A DNA stretch of 53,024 bases from an uncultured Collinsella sp. (GCA_902489665.1 CABUAT010000013.1:1-53024), one strand, 5' to 3'. Counted from the stretch's first letter, positions 8,529-15,961 are shown. The notes: generated by a model not told the origin, from the letters alone. A program made the numbers and translations.

Positions 8529-8869
8529 GTGGGCATTTTGTCGTCGGCTTTTTGAATCGAGACGTCGAGAAGGAATATCAAAAACTAGATGGATCTCAGC
8601 GAAGACTCGTCCGTATTGCAGTCGCGAAATTAAAGACGCGCGCTGATGAAATTGGAACGCCGCTTCACGGTGAGCTTGCCGGCTGCAAAAAGATTAAATG
8701 GCGGAATGCAGGACTTCGAATGGTTTTTCGAATCCGGGAGGACGGAACGGTTGAGATTGCCGAGATCGTGGCAATAGGGCGGCGCGACCGTTCCGAGGTC
8801 TATAAGACGGCCGCAGGACGCCTGTCAAAGCGACCCGCCATGGTTGAATACGACGGAACCCTGAGATGA
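8525..8869 (+). CDS. Type II toxin, RelE/ParE superfamily
   Basis: A 114-residue basic protein with RelE-fold hallmarks: an N-terminal strand and helix (FVVGFLNRDVEKEYQKL), a middle strand-turn-strand (ELAGCKKIKWRNAGLRMVFRI) and a C-terminal strand (IVAIGRRDRSEVYKTAAGR). RelE-type proteins cut mRNA on the ribosome and ParE-type proteins poison gyrase; the R..LRMVFR and GRRDR residues fit an mRNA interferase, but this is not settled by eye. Translationally coupled to the antitoxin by a 4-base overlap and followed by a terminator. Confidence 0.8.
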   Translation: MSGHFVVGFLNRDVEKEYQKLDGSQRRLVRIAVAKLKTRADEIGTPLHGELAGCKKIKWRNAGLRMVFRIREDGTVEIAEIVAIGRRDRSEVYKTAAGRLSKRPAMVEYDGTLR

Positions 8870-8871
8870 TG

Positions 8872-8907
8872 AAGGCCGAAGCCCCGATGGTGCTTCGGCC
8901 TTTTTTG
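8872..8907 (+). terminator. Terminator of toxin-antitoxin operon
   Basis: An 11-bp stem (AAGGCCGAAGC with GCTTCGGCCTT) is followed by a T-run, starting two bases after the toxin stop. Confidence 0.9.
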
Positions 8908-8958
8908 TTTTCGGCTTGGTTGCTGACATTGCGCCGCAGGTTGAGCATACGTCAGCGA

Positions 8959-9056
8959 AAACGCCCCTAGGCGAGCAAGGTGACGTGAAAGAGGAGGGAA
9001 GCGTACTTCGGTACGCGACCGACGAGTGAACGTCAGATTGCCGCTTAGGGGCGTTT
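8959..9056. ncRNA. Candidate structured RNA/repeat R1
   Basis: A two-part stem encloses a conserved loop. The outer stem is 15 bp (AAACGCCCCTAGGCG with CGCTTAGGGGCGTTT, one G-U). The inner stem is GCAA-GG-TGACGT (8975-8986) with ACGTCA-GA-TTGC (9030-9041), interrupted by a GG/GA internal loop. The loop holds GAGGA..GAAGCGTACTTCGG with a GCGTAC/GTACGC hairpin, then CGACGAGTGA. A second copy (24505-24605) has the same loop and internal loop but different, still paired, stems. The strand is uncertain: conserved purine-rich loops favour plus, but both copies lie 3' of minus-strand genes. It matches no RNA family I recognise. Confidence 0.6.
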
Positions 9057-9069
9057 GCAGCGTCGAGCC

Positions 9070-9097
9070 GTTACGCGGTTTGGCAAAACCGCGTAAC
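9070..9097 (-). terminator. Hairpin after dapH stop codon
   Basis: A perfect 12-bp stem (GTTACGCGGTTT with AAACCGCGTAAC) begins three bases after the dapH stop when read on the minus strand. No U-run follows, so termination, if it happens, may depend on Rho or on the following R1 element. Confidence 0.5.
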
Positions 9098-9099
9098 TT

Positions 9100-9819
9100 C
9101 TACAGCTGGCGCAGGCCCTCTTCCAGGCCGGTCTTGCTGTCGGTCTTCTCGTCGCGCATCTTGATGACGCGGGCGGGGACACCGGCCACGACGGCGCCGG
9201 CGGGGACATCCTCGACGCACACGGCGCCGGCGGCAACGACAGCGCCCTTGCCTACGTGCACGCCCTCCAGGACCACGGCGTTGGCGCCGATCATGACATC
9301 GTCCTCGATGATGACGGGCGTGGCGCTGGCGGGCTCCACAACGCCTGCCAGCACGGTGCCGGCGCCGATGTGGCAGTTCTTGCCCACGGTGGCGCGGCCG
9401 CCCAGCACGGCGCCCATATCAATCATGGAGCCTTCGCCAATGACGGAGCCGATGTTGATGATGGCACCCATCATGATGACGGCGCGATCGCCGATCTCGA
9501 CGCGGTCACGGATGATCGCGCCCGGCTCGATGCGGGCGTTGATGCCCTTAAGGTCGAGCATGGGCACGGCAGAGTTGCGGCAGTCATTCTCGACATCGTA
9601 GTAGTCGATGGAGTCGGCATTGGCATCGAGGATGGCCTTGAGCTCATCCCAGTCGCCAAAGACGGTCTTGCCACGACGACCGCCGTAGACATGTGCGTTG
9701 CCCCAGGCAACCTTCATGCCCGGCTTCTCGCGCACGTACAGCTTGACGGGCGTCTTTTTGGGCGCGGTGGCGATGTAGTTGATAATCTCCTGTGCATCCA
9801 TCTCGGCTGCGTTGCTCAT
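9100..9819 (-). CDS. dapH: Tetrahydrodipicolinate N-acetyltransferase
   Basis: Transfers acetyl from acetyl-CoA to tetrahydrodipicolinate, committing lysine/diaminopimelate synthesis to the acetylase branch. The 239-residue protein has the N-terminal region specific to DapH (EIINYIATAPKKTPVKLYV), followed by left-handed beta-helix hexapeptide repeats (for example GAIIRDRVEIGDRAVIMMG, GEGSMIDMGAVLGGRATVG) and the trimeric acyltransferase end VVAGVPARVIK. Start ATG follows AAAGGAGAGATAGCAA. It is the last gene of the riboswitch-controlled lysA-dapA-dapB-dapH operon, 39 bases after dapB. Confidence 0.93.
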   Translation of the reverse strand: MSNAAEMDAQEIINYIATAPKKTPVKLYVREKPGMKVAWGNAHVYGGRRGKTVFGDWDELKAILDANADSIDYYDVENDCRNSAVPMLDLKGINARIEPGAIIRDRVEIGDRAVIMMGAIINIGSVIGEGSMIDMGAVLGGRATVGKNCHIGAGTVLAGVVEPASATPVIIEDDVMIGANAVVLEGVHVGKGAVVAAGAVCVEDVPAGAVVAGVPARVIKMRDEKTDSKTGLEEGLRQL

Positions 9820-9858
9820 TTGCTATCTCTCCTTTGGGTGGATTCGGTTGATACCTGG

Positions 9859-10599
9859 TTAGGCAAACATGACCTTGTCGAACGTATAGAAGCCGGGTTC
9901 GCGGGTGACGAGCTTCTGCGCGGCTGCCAAGGCGCCGTTGACAAAGATCCGACGGCTCGTGGCGCGGTGGGTGAGCGCGATCTCCTCGTCCTGGCCAAAG
10001 AAACCCACCTCGTGTACGCCAGCTACGGTGCCGCCGCGCAGCGAGTGCATGCCGATCTCCTTGGGGTCGCGCGCGCCGCACATGCCCTCGCGGCCATAGA
10101 CGGGGTGGTAGCCTGCCTCGGGTTCAGCTTCGACGACGGCGTCGAGCAGTAGCTTGGCAGTGCCGCTCGGGGCGTCGACCTTTTGGTTGTGGTGCGTCTC
10201 GACGATCTCGCAGTCAAAGCCGGGCAGCTCGCGTGTGGCCTGTGCTACCAGATGACGCAGGGCTGCGATGCCGATAGAGTAGTTGCCCGAGTGCATGACA
10301 CGGGCATTCTGGCCCAGCTCGCGCAGGCGGTCCATCTGCTCAGGTGAATAGCCCGTGGTTCCGGAAACGAGTGCGGCGCCCGTGCGCTCGACATAGGCGA
10401 CGACGGCATCGAAGGTCACGACGTTCGAGAAGTCGATGATGACGTCGGCTACCGGGGCGCTCTCGAGCTCGGACAGATCAAAACCGATCTGGGCGACGAT
10501 ATCAAAAACGGGCTGATCGGCGGCGTCGACAATGCCCTCGGCGGTAGTGCGGATGAGCGAGCCCATGCGGCCCGTTCCCATAATGACGGTCTTAATCAA
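9859..10599 (-). CDS. dapB: 4-hydroxy-tetrahydrodipicolinate reductase
   Basis: Reduces the DapA product with NAD(P)H. The 246-residue protein shows the nucleotide-binding GTGRMGS near its N-terminus, DVIIDFSN, SGTTGYS, and the catalytic/substrate segment ETHHNQKVDAPSGTA, all diagnostic for DapB. The start is a TTG at 10599, overlapping the end of dapA by 8 bases, so translation is probably coupled; an ATG six codons in (MGTGRMGS) would cut the first strand and is less likely. Confidence 0.95.
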   Translation of the reverse strand: MIKTVIMGTGRMGSLIRTTAEGIVDAADQPVFDIVAQIGFDLSELESAPVADVIIDFSNVVTFDAVVAYVERTGAALVSGTTGYSPEQMDRLRELGQNARVMHSGNYSIGIAALRHLVAQATRELPGFDCEIVETHHNQKVDAPSGTAKLLLDAVVEAEPEAGYHPVYGREGMCGARDPKEIGMHSLRGGTVAGVHEVGFFGQDEEIALTHRATSRRIFVNGALAAAQKLVTREPGFYTFDKVMFA

Positions 10600-11482
10600 G
10601 CAGACCAGCTCCCTTCAGAGCATCGGTAAGTGCGGAGCGCGTGTCGTCTGCCATGGGGCACAGCGGCATGCGGTAGTTTGCCTCGATCATACCCATCTGG
10701 GCGAGCGCTTCCTTAACGGGGATGGGGTTGACCTCACTAAAAAGGGCGTTGATGAGCGGCTGACCGGCAATCTGGATATCGCGGGCGCGCTCCACGTCGC
10801 CGTCCAGATAGGCGCGGCACATGTCGTGCACGAGCTGCGGCTGAACGTCGGCCCACACGCTGATGGTGCCCGAAGCGCCCAGGCTCATGAGCGGCACGGT
10901 GAGCGCGTCCTCGCCCGAGTACATGCGGAAATCGTCGGACAGCAGGTGGGCGATCTTGGCAGCGTAGGCGACGTTGCCCGAGGCCTCCTTAATGCCCATG
11001 ATGTTGGGGTGCGCGGCCAAGCGCTCTACGTTGCGCTCGCTGATGCCGCAGCCGCAGCGGCCGGGGATGTTGTACAGGATGCAGGGGATATCAACGGCAT
11101 CGGCGACGGTCTTAAAGTGCCGGTAGATACCCTCTTCGTTGGACTTGTTGTAGTAGGGGGTAATGAGCAGCAGGCCGTCGGCTCCCAAGCCCTGGTAAGT
11201 AAGCGACTTGGTGAGCATGGTCTGCGTGGAGTTGGAGCCCGAGCCGGCGATGACGGGGACGCGTCCTGCAACTTGCTTGACCACGGCGGCGACGACGGAG
11301 TTGTCCTCGTCATCGGTCATCGTGGCACTCTCACCGGTGGTGCCCAGGGTGAGGATGGCGTCGGTGCCGTTTTGCAGGTGGAAATCGATAAGGCGCTCGA
11401 GCGCGTCAAAGTCGACACTGCCGTCCTTTTTAAATGGCGTAACCAGGGCGACGATTGAGCCCTCGAGATTGCGGATGTCCAT
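10592..11482 (-). CDS. dapA: Internal-start dihydrodipicolinate synthase
   Basis: Condenses pyruvate with aspartate semialdehyde, the first committed step to lysine. The ATG at 11482 is codon 474 of the longer frame and is preceded by GAAGGAGAAGAAC, an excellent ribosome-binding site with 7-base spacing. From here the product is 296 residues, the normal DapA length, beginning MDIRNLEGSIVALVTPF. Catalytic features are the Thr-Thr pair in LGTTGES, Tyr in LYNIPGRCG and Lys in GIKEASG. I list it separately because the sequence supports independent initiation; which product dominates cannot be read from DNA. Confidence 0.8.
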   Translation of the reverse strand: MDIRNLEGSIVALVTPFKKDGSVDFDALERLIDFHLQNGTDAILTLGTTGESATMTDDEDNSVVAAVVKQVAGRVPVIAGSGSNSTQTMLTKSLTYQGLGADGLLLITPYYNKSNEEGIYRHFKTVADAVDIPCILYNIPGRCGCGISERNVERLAAHPNIMGIKEASGNVAYAAKIAHLLSDDFRMYSGEDALTVPLMSLGASGTISVWADVQPQLVHDMCRAYLDGDVERARDIQIAGQPLINALFSEVNPIPVKEALAQMGMIEANYRMPLCPMADDTRSALTDALKGAGLLD

Positions 11483-12901
11483 GTTCTTCTCCTTCGCCTC
11501 CGCGATCTGGATGCGTTTGTTCCATTGAGCTGCGACTGCCAGGCGCTCGTCTTGGGCGCGACGGCGGGCGCTTTCGGCGCGCGACTTGGCCAGCAGCTCT
11601 CGGCCGCACGGCAGCACGTCGAGCGTGGAAAAGTAATCGCCCGGGCGCTCGGCGCGGCGGATGAGTTCGGCCGCGCCATCGGGGCGCAGCAGGACCTCGG
11701 CGGAGCGCAGACGTCCGTTGTAGTTGTAGCCCATGGAGTAGCCATGCGCACCGGTATCGTGGATTACAAGCAGGTCACCCATGTCGATATGCGGCAGCTC
11801 GCGGTCGATGGCGAACTTATCGTTGTTCTCGCACAGATCGCCCGTTATGTCATAGGTGTTCGTGACGGGCGCCGTGGCCTTGTCGGCGCCGCCCGGCTGA
11901 CCCATCACCGTGATGTGGTGGTAAGCGCCATACATGGCGGGACGAATGAGGTCGACGGCACTGGCGTCCACGCCGATATAGTCTTTGTAGATCTGCTTCT
12001 CGTGGATGGCCTTGGTGACCAGGCAGCCGTAGGGGCCCATCATAAAGCGACCCATCTCGGTACAGATCGCCACATCGCCCATGCCGGCGGGGACCAGAAT
12101 CTCGTCGTAGGCTGCGTGTACGCCCTCGCCGATGGCGTGGATGTCGTTAGCCTGCTGCTCGGGCAGGTAGGGGATGCCGACGCCGCCGGACAGATTGATG
12201 AAGGCGACGTGTGCGCCGGTCTCGCGCTCCAGGCGTACGGCAAGCTCAAAGAGGATGCGCGCGAGCTTGGGGTAGTAGTCGTTGGTGACGGTGTTGCTGG
12301 CAAGGAATGCGTGGATGCCAAAGTCCTCGGCGCCCTTGGCCTTGAGCATGCGGAAGGCCTCGAAGAGTTGCTCGGTGGTCATGCCATATTTGGAGTCGCC
12401 CGGGTTGTCCATGATGCCGTTGGAGAGCTGGAACAGACCGCCTGGATTAAAGCGGCAGCTGACCGTCTTGGGGATGGGCCCCGCAACGCGCTCAAAGAAC
12501 TCGATGTGGCTGATGTCGTCAAAGTTGACGATGGCACCCAGCTTGTCGGCGAGCTCAAAGTCGGCAGCCGGCGTATCGTTGGACGAGAACATGATGTCGT
12601 GTCCCGTGATACCCAGCGAGCGGGCGATCATGAGCTCGGTATAGCTCGAGCAGTCGCAGCCGCAGCCGTATTCGTTGAGAATGGAGATGAGCGCCGGGTT
12701 GGGGTTGGCCTTGACGGCAAAGTATTCCTTAAAGCCCGGGTTCCATGCAAAGGCGTCGCGCACTTCTTGCATGTTGCGGCGGATGCCCGCCTCGTCGTAT
12801 AGATGAAACGGCGTGGGGAACTGCTCGACGATATGCTCGAGTGTCTCCTTGTCCACAAACGGCTGCTTGGCCGCATATGCCTCGTTGGGGGTCAATGCCA
12901 T
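10592..12901 (-). CDS. lysA-dapA: Fused diaminopimelate decarboxylase / dihydrodipicolinate synthase
   Basis: One uninterrupted 769-codon frame encodes two lysine enzymes. Residues about 1-430 are a LysA-like PLP decarboxylase: FAVKANPNP with the PLP lysine, CDCSSYTEL, FINLSGGVGIPY for phosphate binding, EMGRFMMGPYG and IHDTGAHGYSMG. Its motifs fit the carboxynorspermidine/DAP decarboxylase superfamily, and the operon context favours DAP. A charged Ala/Arg/Lys-rich linker (about 430-473) leads into a complete DapA (from residue 474): GSIVALVTPF, LGTTGESATMT, YNIPGRCG and GIKEASG with the Schiff-base Lys. A strong internal ribosome-binding site precedes the DapA part, so both a fusion and separate DapA could be made. 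First gene after the lysine riboswitch. Confidence 0.85.
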   Translation of the reverse strand: MALTPNEAYAAKQPFVDKETLEHIVEQFPTPFHLYDEAGIRRNMQEVRDAFAWNPGFKEYFAVKANPNPALISILNEYGCGCDCSSYTELMIARSLGITGHDIMFSSNDTPAADFELADKLGAIVNFDDISHIEFFERVAGPIPKTVSCRFNPGGLFQLSNGIMDNPGDSKYGMTTEQLFEAFRMLKAKGAEDFGIHAFLASNTVTNDYYPKLARILFELAVRLERETGAHVAFINLSGGVGIPYLPEQQANDIHAIGEGVHAAYDEILVPAGMGDVAICTEMGRFMMGPYGCLVTKAIHEKQIYKDYIGVDASAVDLIRPAMYGAYHHITVMGQPGGADKATAPVTNTYDITGDLCENNDKFAIDRELPHIDMGDLLVIHDTGAHGYSMGYNYNGRLRSAEVLLRPDGAAELIRRAERPGDYFSTLDVLPCGRELLAKSRAESARRRAQDERLAVAAQWNKRIQIAEAKEKNMDIRNLEGSIVALVTPFKKDGSVDFDALERLIDFHLQNGTDAILTLGTTGESATMTDDEDNSVVAAVVKQVAGRVPVIAGSGSNSTQTMLTKSLTYQGLGADGLLLITPYYNKSNEEGIYRHFKTVADAVDIPCILYNIPGRCGCGISERNVERLAAHPNIMGIKEASGNVAYAAKIAHLLSDDFRMYSGEDALTVPLMSLGASGTISVWADVQPQLVHDMCRAYLDGDVERARDIQIAGQPLINALFSEVNPIPVKEALAQMGMIEANYRMPLCPMADDTRSALTDALKGAGLLD

Positions 12902-12969
12902 GTCCCGTAAACCTCGCTATCCAGACGGCGCCATCTGCGCATCGAATCCGCATAGCGTGGACCCAATGT

Positions 12970-13131
12970 CCGGATAGCGCTCCCGCATTGCTGCAGACAG
13001 TCCTGTGGGTGTTTCCCACAGGCCCACCAGGTTGTTCGTGCCCGAAAAACCCAGTTCGGCGGGTTTCGCCTCCCCACGGGGTCAAAGCCTGCCGGCTCGC
13101 CCGCGGCTCTTCGTGCCCGCGCCTCTATCAA
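12970..13131 (-). promoter_or_regulatory. Lysine riboswitch (L-box)
   Basis: Read on the minus strand, the segment starts GATAGAGGCGCGG, passes AAGAGCCGCGGG and GCCGAACTGG, then the CTGTGGG-AAACA-CCCACAG hairpin with flanking GGGCC and GACTGTC, and ends TGCGGGAGCGCTATC. These are the conserved L-box blocks in order. It lies 69 bases upstream of lysA-dapA. A sequence complementary to the 3' strand of P1 (12912-12926) overlaps the likely ribosome-binding region of lysA, and another CGCTAT (12952-12957) can compete, which suggests translational control. No U-rich terminator is visible in between. Lysine binding is expected to lower expression. Confidence 0.9.
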
Positions 13132-13140
13132 GTGGTAAAG

Positions 13141-13169
13141 ACCCTATCACGTTGCACTTTACCAAACAA
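13141..13169 (-). promoter_or_regulatory. Candidate promoter of the lysA-dapA-dapB-dapH operon
   Basis: On the minus strand TTGTTT (13164-13169) and TAGGGT (13141-13146) are separated by exactly 17 bases, placing transcription start a few bases before the riboswitch. The -10 is a weak match; position is the main support. Confidence 0.45.
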
Positions 13170-13278
13170 GAGTATTCGTATATAACGTTTAAAAAATGCA
13201 GGGATATGCTGGAAACATGTGCGCCACAATCCTGTATCACAATAAGTTGCACAGATGCGCCTCACGAAGGGATCCTCT

Positions 13279-14466
13279 ATGACCGAGCTCCAAGAACTCC
13301 GTCGCTATCGCCGCGATCTCCATCGCATTCCGGAGCTCGATTTCGATCTTCCGCAAACCATTGCCTATATCGAGGGCGTGTTGGCACCGCTTGCTTGCGA
13401 GGTGACCCATCCGTGCCCCAGCTGCGTCTGCGCTTTCTTCGACGCCGGCGTTGGTGCCGCGCATGCCACGGCGATTCGCGCCGATATGGATGCGCTGCCC
13501 ATCGCGGAGGCGACGGGAGCGGCCTTTGCCTCGACCCATCCCGGCAAGATGCACGCTTGCGGACATGACGGACACATGGCCATGGCGCTTGCCGCCGCGA
13601 CGTATGTCGACCGTACGATTCGCGAACAGCCGGGCGCCATTAGGCGCAACGTTCTCTTTGTGTTCCAGCCGGCCGAGGAAACGACCGGTGGTGCCAAGAC
13701 GGTATGCGAGAGCGGTGTGTTCGAGCGCTATGGGGCCGACCGCATTTTTGGCTTTCATGTGTGGCCCGATCTGCCTGCCGGCACGTTGGCGAGTTGTTCC
13801 GGTCCGCTGCTGGCGCGTTCGAGTGAGACACACATTCATATTCACGGGACGAGCATCCATATCGCTAAGACCTATGGCGTTCCGGTCGAGGAGTCGCACG
13901 ATGCGGCGCTGGCGGCTGCCAAGTTCTTGGTTGCCGAGCGCGAACTGATGGATGAGCTGGGTGCCGATGAGCCCTGCATTGGCAAGTTCGGCCTGCTGCA
14001 GGCAGGCACCGTCTGCAATGCGGTGGCGGGGGAGGCCCATGTTGCTGGTAGCTTGCGCGTGTTTACAGACGCTATGTTCGACCGTGCGCGCGAGGGCGTA
14101 CGCCGTGTGCTCGACGAGGCGTGCACCGAAACGGGCTGCACGTATGATCTCGACTTCGCCGAGGGCTATCCACCGGTCGATAACGACCCCGAGCTGTTTG
14201 CCAACATCATCCCTGCCTTGCCCGGGTTGCAGCTCGTTGATGAACCGCTGCTAATTGCCGAGGACTTTGCCTTCTATCAGCGCCATCTGCCGGGCGTGTT
14301 TTTCCTGCTGGGCACGGGCGCGCCTGCCGGCCAAGATAACCCGAGCGATTCGGATGGCTGTCCCGCCTATGCCACGAGCGCCCTTCACACTGATACCATG
14401 CTCTTTGACGAGGAAATCCTACTCAAAGGCCTCGATGTCTACAAACGATTGCTTGTGATGGAGTGA
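13279..14466 (+). CDS. M20 family amidohydrolase, probable N-acetyl-diaminopimelate deacetylase
   Basis: A 395-residue metal-dependent amidohydrolase of the M20/IAA-amino-acid hydrolase group. Visible motifs are RADMDALPI, HACGHDGHMA (metal ligands), FQPAEE (catalytic and metal Glu), FGFHVWPDLPAG and IAEDFAFY near the end. Members of this group remove acetyl groups from N-acetyl amino acids, including N-acetyl-LL-diaminopimelate. Because it is divergent from the operon carrying dapH, which makes the acetylated intermediate, the diaminopimelate deacetylase role is the best inference. Start ATG at 13279 follows AAGGGATCCTCT. The next gene starts 2 bases after its stop. Confidence 0.85.
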   Translation: MTELQELRRYRRDLHRIPELDFDLPQTIAYIEGVLAPLACEVTHPCPSCVCAFFDAGVGAAHATAIRADMDALPIAEATGAAFASTHPGKMHACGHDGHMAMALAAATYVDRTIREQPGAIRRNVLFVFQPAEETTGGAKTVCESGVFERYGADRIFGFHVWPDLPAGTLASCSGPLLARSSETHIHIHGTSIHIAKTYGVPVEESHDAALAAAKFLVAERELMDELGADEPCIGKFGLLQAGTVCNAVAGEAHVAGSLRVFTDAMFDRAREGVRRVLDEACTETGCTYDLDFAEGYPPVDNDPELFANIIPALPGLQLVDEPLLIAEDFAFYQRHLPGVFFLLGTGAPAGQDNPSDSDGCPAYATSALHTDTMLFDEEILLKGLDVYKRLLVME

Positions 14467-14468
14467 CG

Positions 14469-14792
14469 ATGGGGCGACGCCGACAGACTGCCGTTTATAG
14501 TCCCGGTGGGTGTGGATGCGGCTTGTTGTTGCTTCCGGTTATTGCTGTGAGCATTGGCGTTATGTTTGCGCTTGCTGGGTTGGCAGCAGCGGCACTCGTG
14601 TTGCTGATTGTGGCCATTGGCGTGACGATTTGGCTTTGCCGCAATCGCGAGCAACGCCGTGCCGACGGTAAGACCAATGTTGGATGGATTGCCTTTTTGG
14701 TCATCGCCTACCTGCTGAGCATCAGCTATTTGGCCTTCTTTATCCTGTTGCTTGTGAGCACCTTTACCGGGGAATCCGTCACGGTGGGTTGA
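14469..14792 (+). CDS. Small two-helix membrane protein
   Basis: Unrecognised 107-residue protein. It has a basic N-terminus, a Gly/Cys-rich turn (PGGCGCG), a long hydrophobic stretch (about residues 17-55), a basic cytosolic loop with NREQRRADGK, and a final helix (about 70-98). The start at 14469 is preceded by GGAG at the end of the deacetylase gene, so the two are probably co-translated. No enzymatic motif is visible. Confidence 0.65.
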   Translation: MGRRRQTAVYSPGGCGCGLLLLPVIAVSIGVMFALAGLAAAALVLLIVAIGVTIWLCRNREQRRADGKTNVGWIAFLVIAYLLSISYLAFFILLLVSTFTGESVTVG

Positions 14793-14897
14793 TGCACTGC
14801 CAGCAGACGGTTGCGCAAAGTGCGTTTGCTCGGCGTTTGGATAACTGCATTGGCCGTTTACCGCAGCCTTAGCTCTCAGCTAATGAATCCAAGTTCA

Positions 14898-14951
14898 ATC
14901 CTTCCTACGATGTGCTGTGTACCGGCACGGTAGCCGGATCGTAGGAAGGAT
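14898..14951 (+). promoter_or_regulatory. Hairpin that contains the ribosome-binding site
   Basis: Perfect 14-bp arms ATCCTTCCTACGAT (14898-14911) and ATCGTAGGAAGGAT (14938-14951) surround a 26-base loop that has its own CCGG..CCGG mini-stem. The right arm contains the whole AGGAAGG ribosome-binding site (14943-14949) of the lipoprotein gene at 14957, so the folded RNA would hide it. A DNA operator role is the alternative reading. Confidence 0.7.
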
Positions 14952-14956
14952 GCATA

Positions 14957-15499
14957 ATGGAAAAGCTCGAAAACGAAGTGCTGCTGAGCCGTCGCGCTGC
15001 ACTGGGCGCATTCGCCACCGTCGCCTTGGGGACTGCCGGTCTTCTTGCCGGTTGTGGTAGCGATAAGGCGACCGTCACCGAGGACGCTGGCGATGGCGAC
15101 AAGAAGGAAGAGGCGAAGAGGGAAGAGCAGTCTACGACTGACCTGGCGGTTGGTGCGACGGTGACCACGGCTGCCGGTCTTTCCGTCGTTGTCGATTCCG
15201 TCCAGCCCGGCCTCACAAATTATGACGGTTCGACCATGACGGGCATTCACGTCACGTACGTCAACAATGGCGATGAGGGCGCAGATTACAATATCTACGA
15301 CTGGAAGGGCGAGGACGCCAACGGCGCTCAACAGAATCAGGGTTACTACAGCGAGGGCTCCGATGAGCTGCAGTCTGGTACCCTTTCCGCCGGTGGCTCC
15401 GTGGCGGGCAATATCTACTTTGATGGCGATATCAAGAAGGCACTGTATTTTGCCAACATGTTTGATAAGTCTGCCACTGCAAGCTGGGTGCTGGCCTAG
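14957..15499 (+). CDS. Secreted lipoprotein, DUF4352-like
   Basis: A 180-residue lipoprotein. The N-terminus has a twin-Arg-like SRRAALGAFATV stretch, a hydrophobic core and a lipobox LLAGC, so Cys would be lipidated and the protein anchored outside the membrane. A charged Asp/Glu/Lys linker follows, then a beta-rich domain (VGATVTTAAGLSVVVDSVQPG ... GIHVTYVNNGDEGADYNIYDW) resembling DUF4352 immunoglobulin-like domains. Its ribosome-binding site is buried in a hairpin. It sits upstream of an HTH regulator and a Ser/Thr kinase on the same strand, suggesting a signalling cluster. Confidence 0.75.
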   Translation: MEKLENEVLLSRRAALGAFATVALGTAGLLAGCGSDKATVTEDAGDGDKKEEAKREEQSTTDLAVGATVTTAAGLSVVVDSVQPGLTNYDGSTMTGIHVTYVNNGDEGADYNIYDWKGEDANGAQQNQGYYSEGSDELQSGTLSAGGSVAGNIYFDGDIKKALYFANMFDKSATASWVLA

Positions 15500-15538
15500 C
15501 ATGTCGCTACCGTTGCGCCGAATGGGAGGTGAAGTCGT

Positions 15539-15961
15539 ATGTCCGATAGAAAGCTGACCGAGGAGTTGCTCAATGAGCTTCTCGATGCGCCGAACATCGA
15601 TGGCTATATCAGGGAGCACGACTTTGCCGCTCCGTCGCTTTCGGACTACCTGAAGCAGCTACTGCAGGAAAAGGGCCTGGAGCGCTCGCGCGTGGTCCGT
15701 ATGGCTGATCTCAATGAGACCTTTGGCTATCAGATCTTTACCGGTGCGCGTCATCCGAGTCGCAATAAGGTGCTGCAGATTGCCTTTGCGATGGCGCTGA
15801 CGCTCAAAGAGACCAACCGTGCGCTGACGGCTGCCGGGGTAAGCGTCCTTAACTGCAAGGACCGCCGCGATGCGATTATTATCTTTTGCATCGATCGCGG
15901 GTGCAGTCTCCAAAAGGTCAACGAGGAACTGTATCGCTTTGGCGAGGAGACGGTGAGTTAG
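15539..15961 (+). CDS. HTH (XRE-like) regulator next to Ser/Thr kinase
   Basis: A 140-residue predicted DNA-binding protein. Residues about 30-90 (LSDYLKQLLQEKGLERSRVVRMADLNETFGYQIFTGARHPSRNKVLQIAFAM) fit a helix-turn-helix of the XRE type, although the recognition-helix region is atypical. The C-terminal part (RRDAIIIFCIDRGCSLQKVNEELYRFGEE) looks like an additional helical domain. Start at 15539 follows GGGAGG with a 9-base spacing. The gene lies 99 bases before the kinase start; this pairing suggests it acts in the same pathway. Confidence 0.7.
   Translation: MSDRKLTEELLNELLDAPNIDGYIREHDFAAPSLSDYLKQLLQEKGLERSRVVRMADLNETFGYQIFTGARHPSRNKVLQIAFAMALTLKETNRALTAAGVSVLNCKDRRDAIIIFCIDRGCSLQKVNEELYRFGEETVS

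Noticed and set aside
9256..10152. Long plus-strand open frame opposite dapH/dapB
   Set aside because: It is the complement of two clear enzyme genes, with Gly/Val/Asp/His-rich composition expected from the antisense of GC-rich codons, and no ribosome-binding site.
12902..13131. Small open frames in the lysA upstream region
   Set aside because: They overlap the lysine riboswitch, which explains the conservation-like structure.
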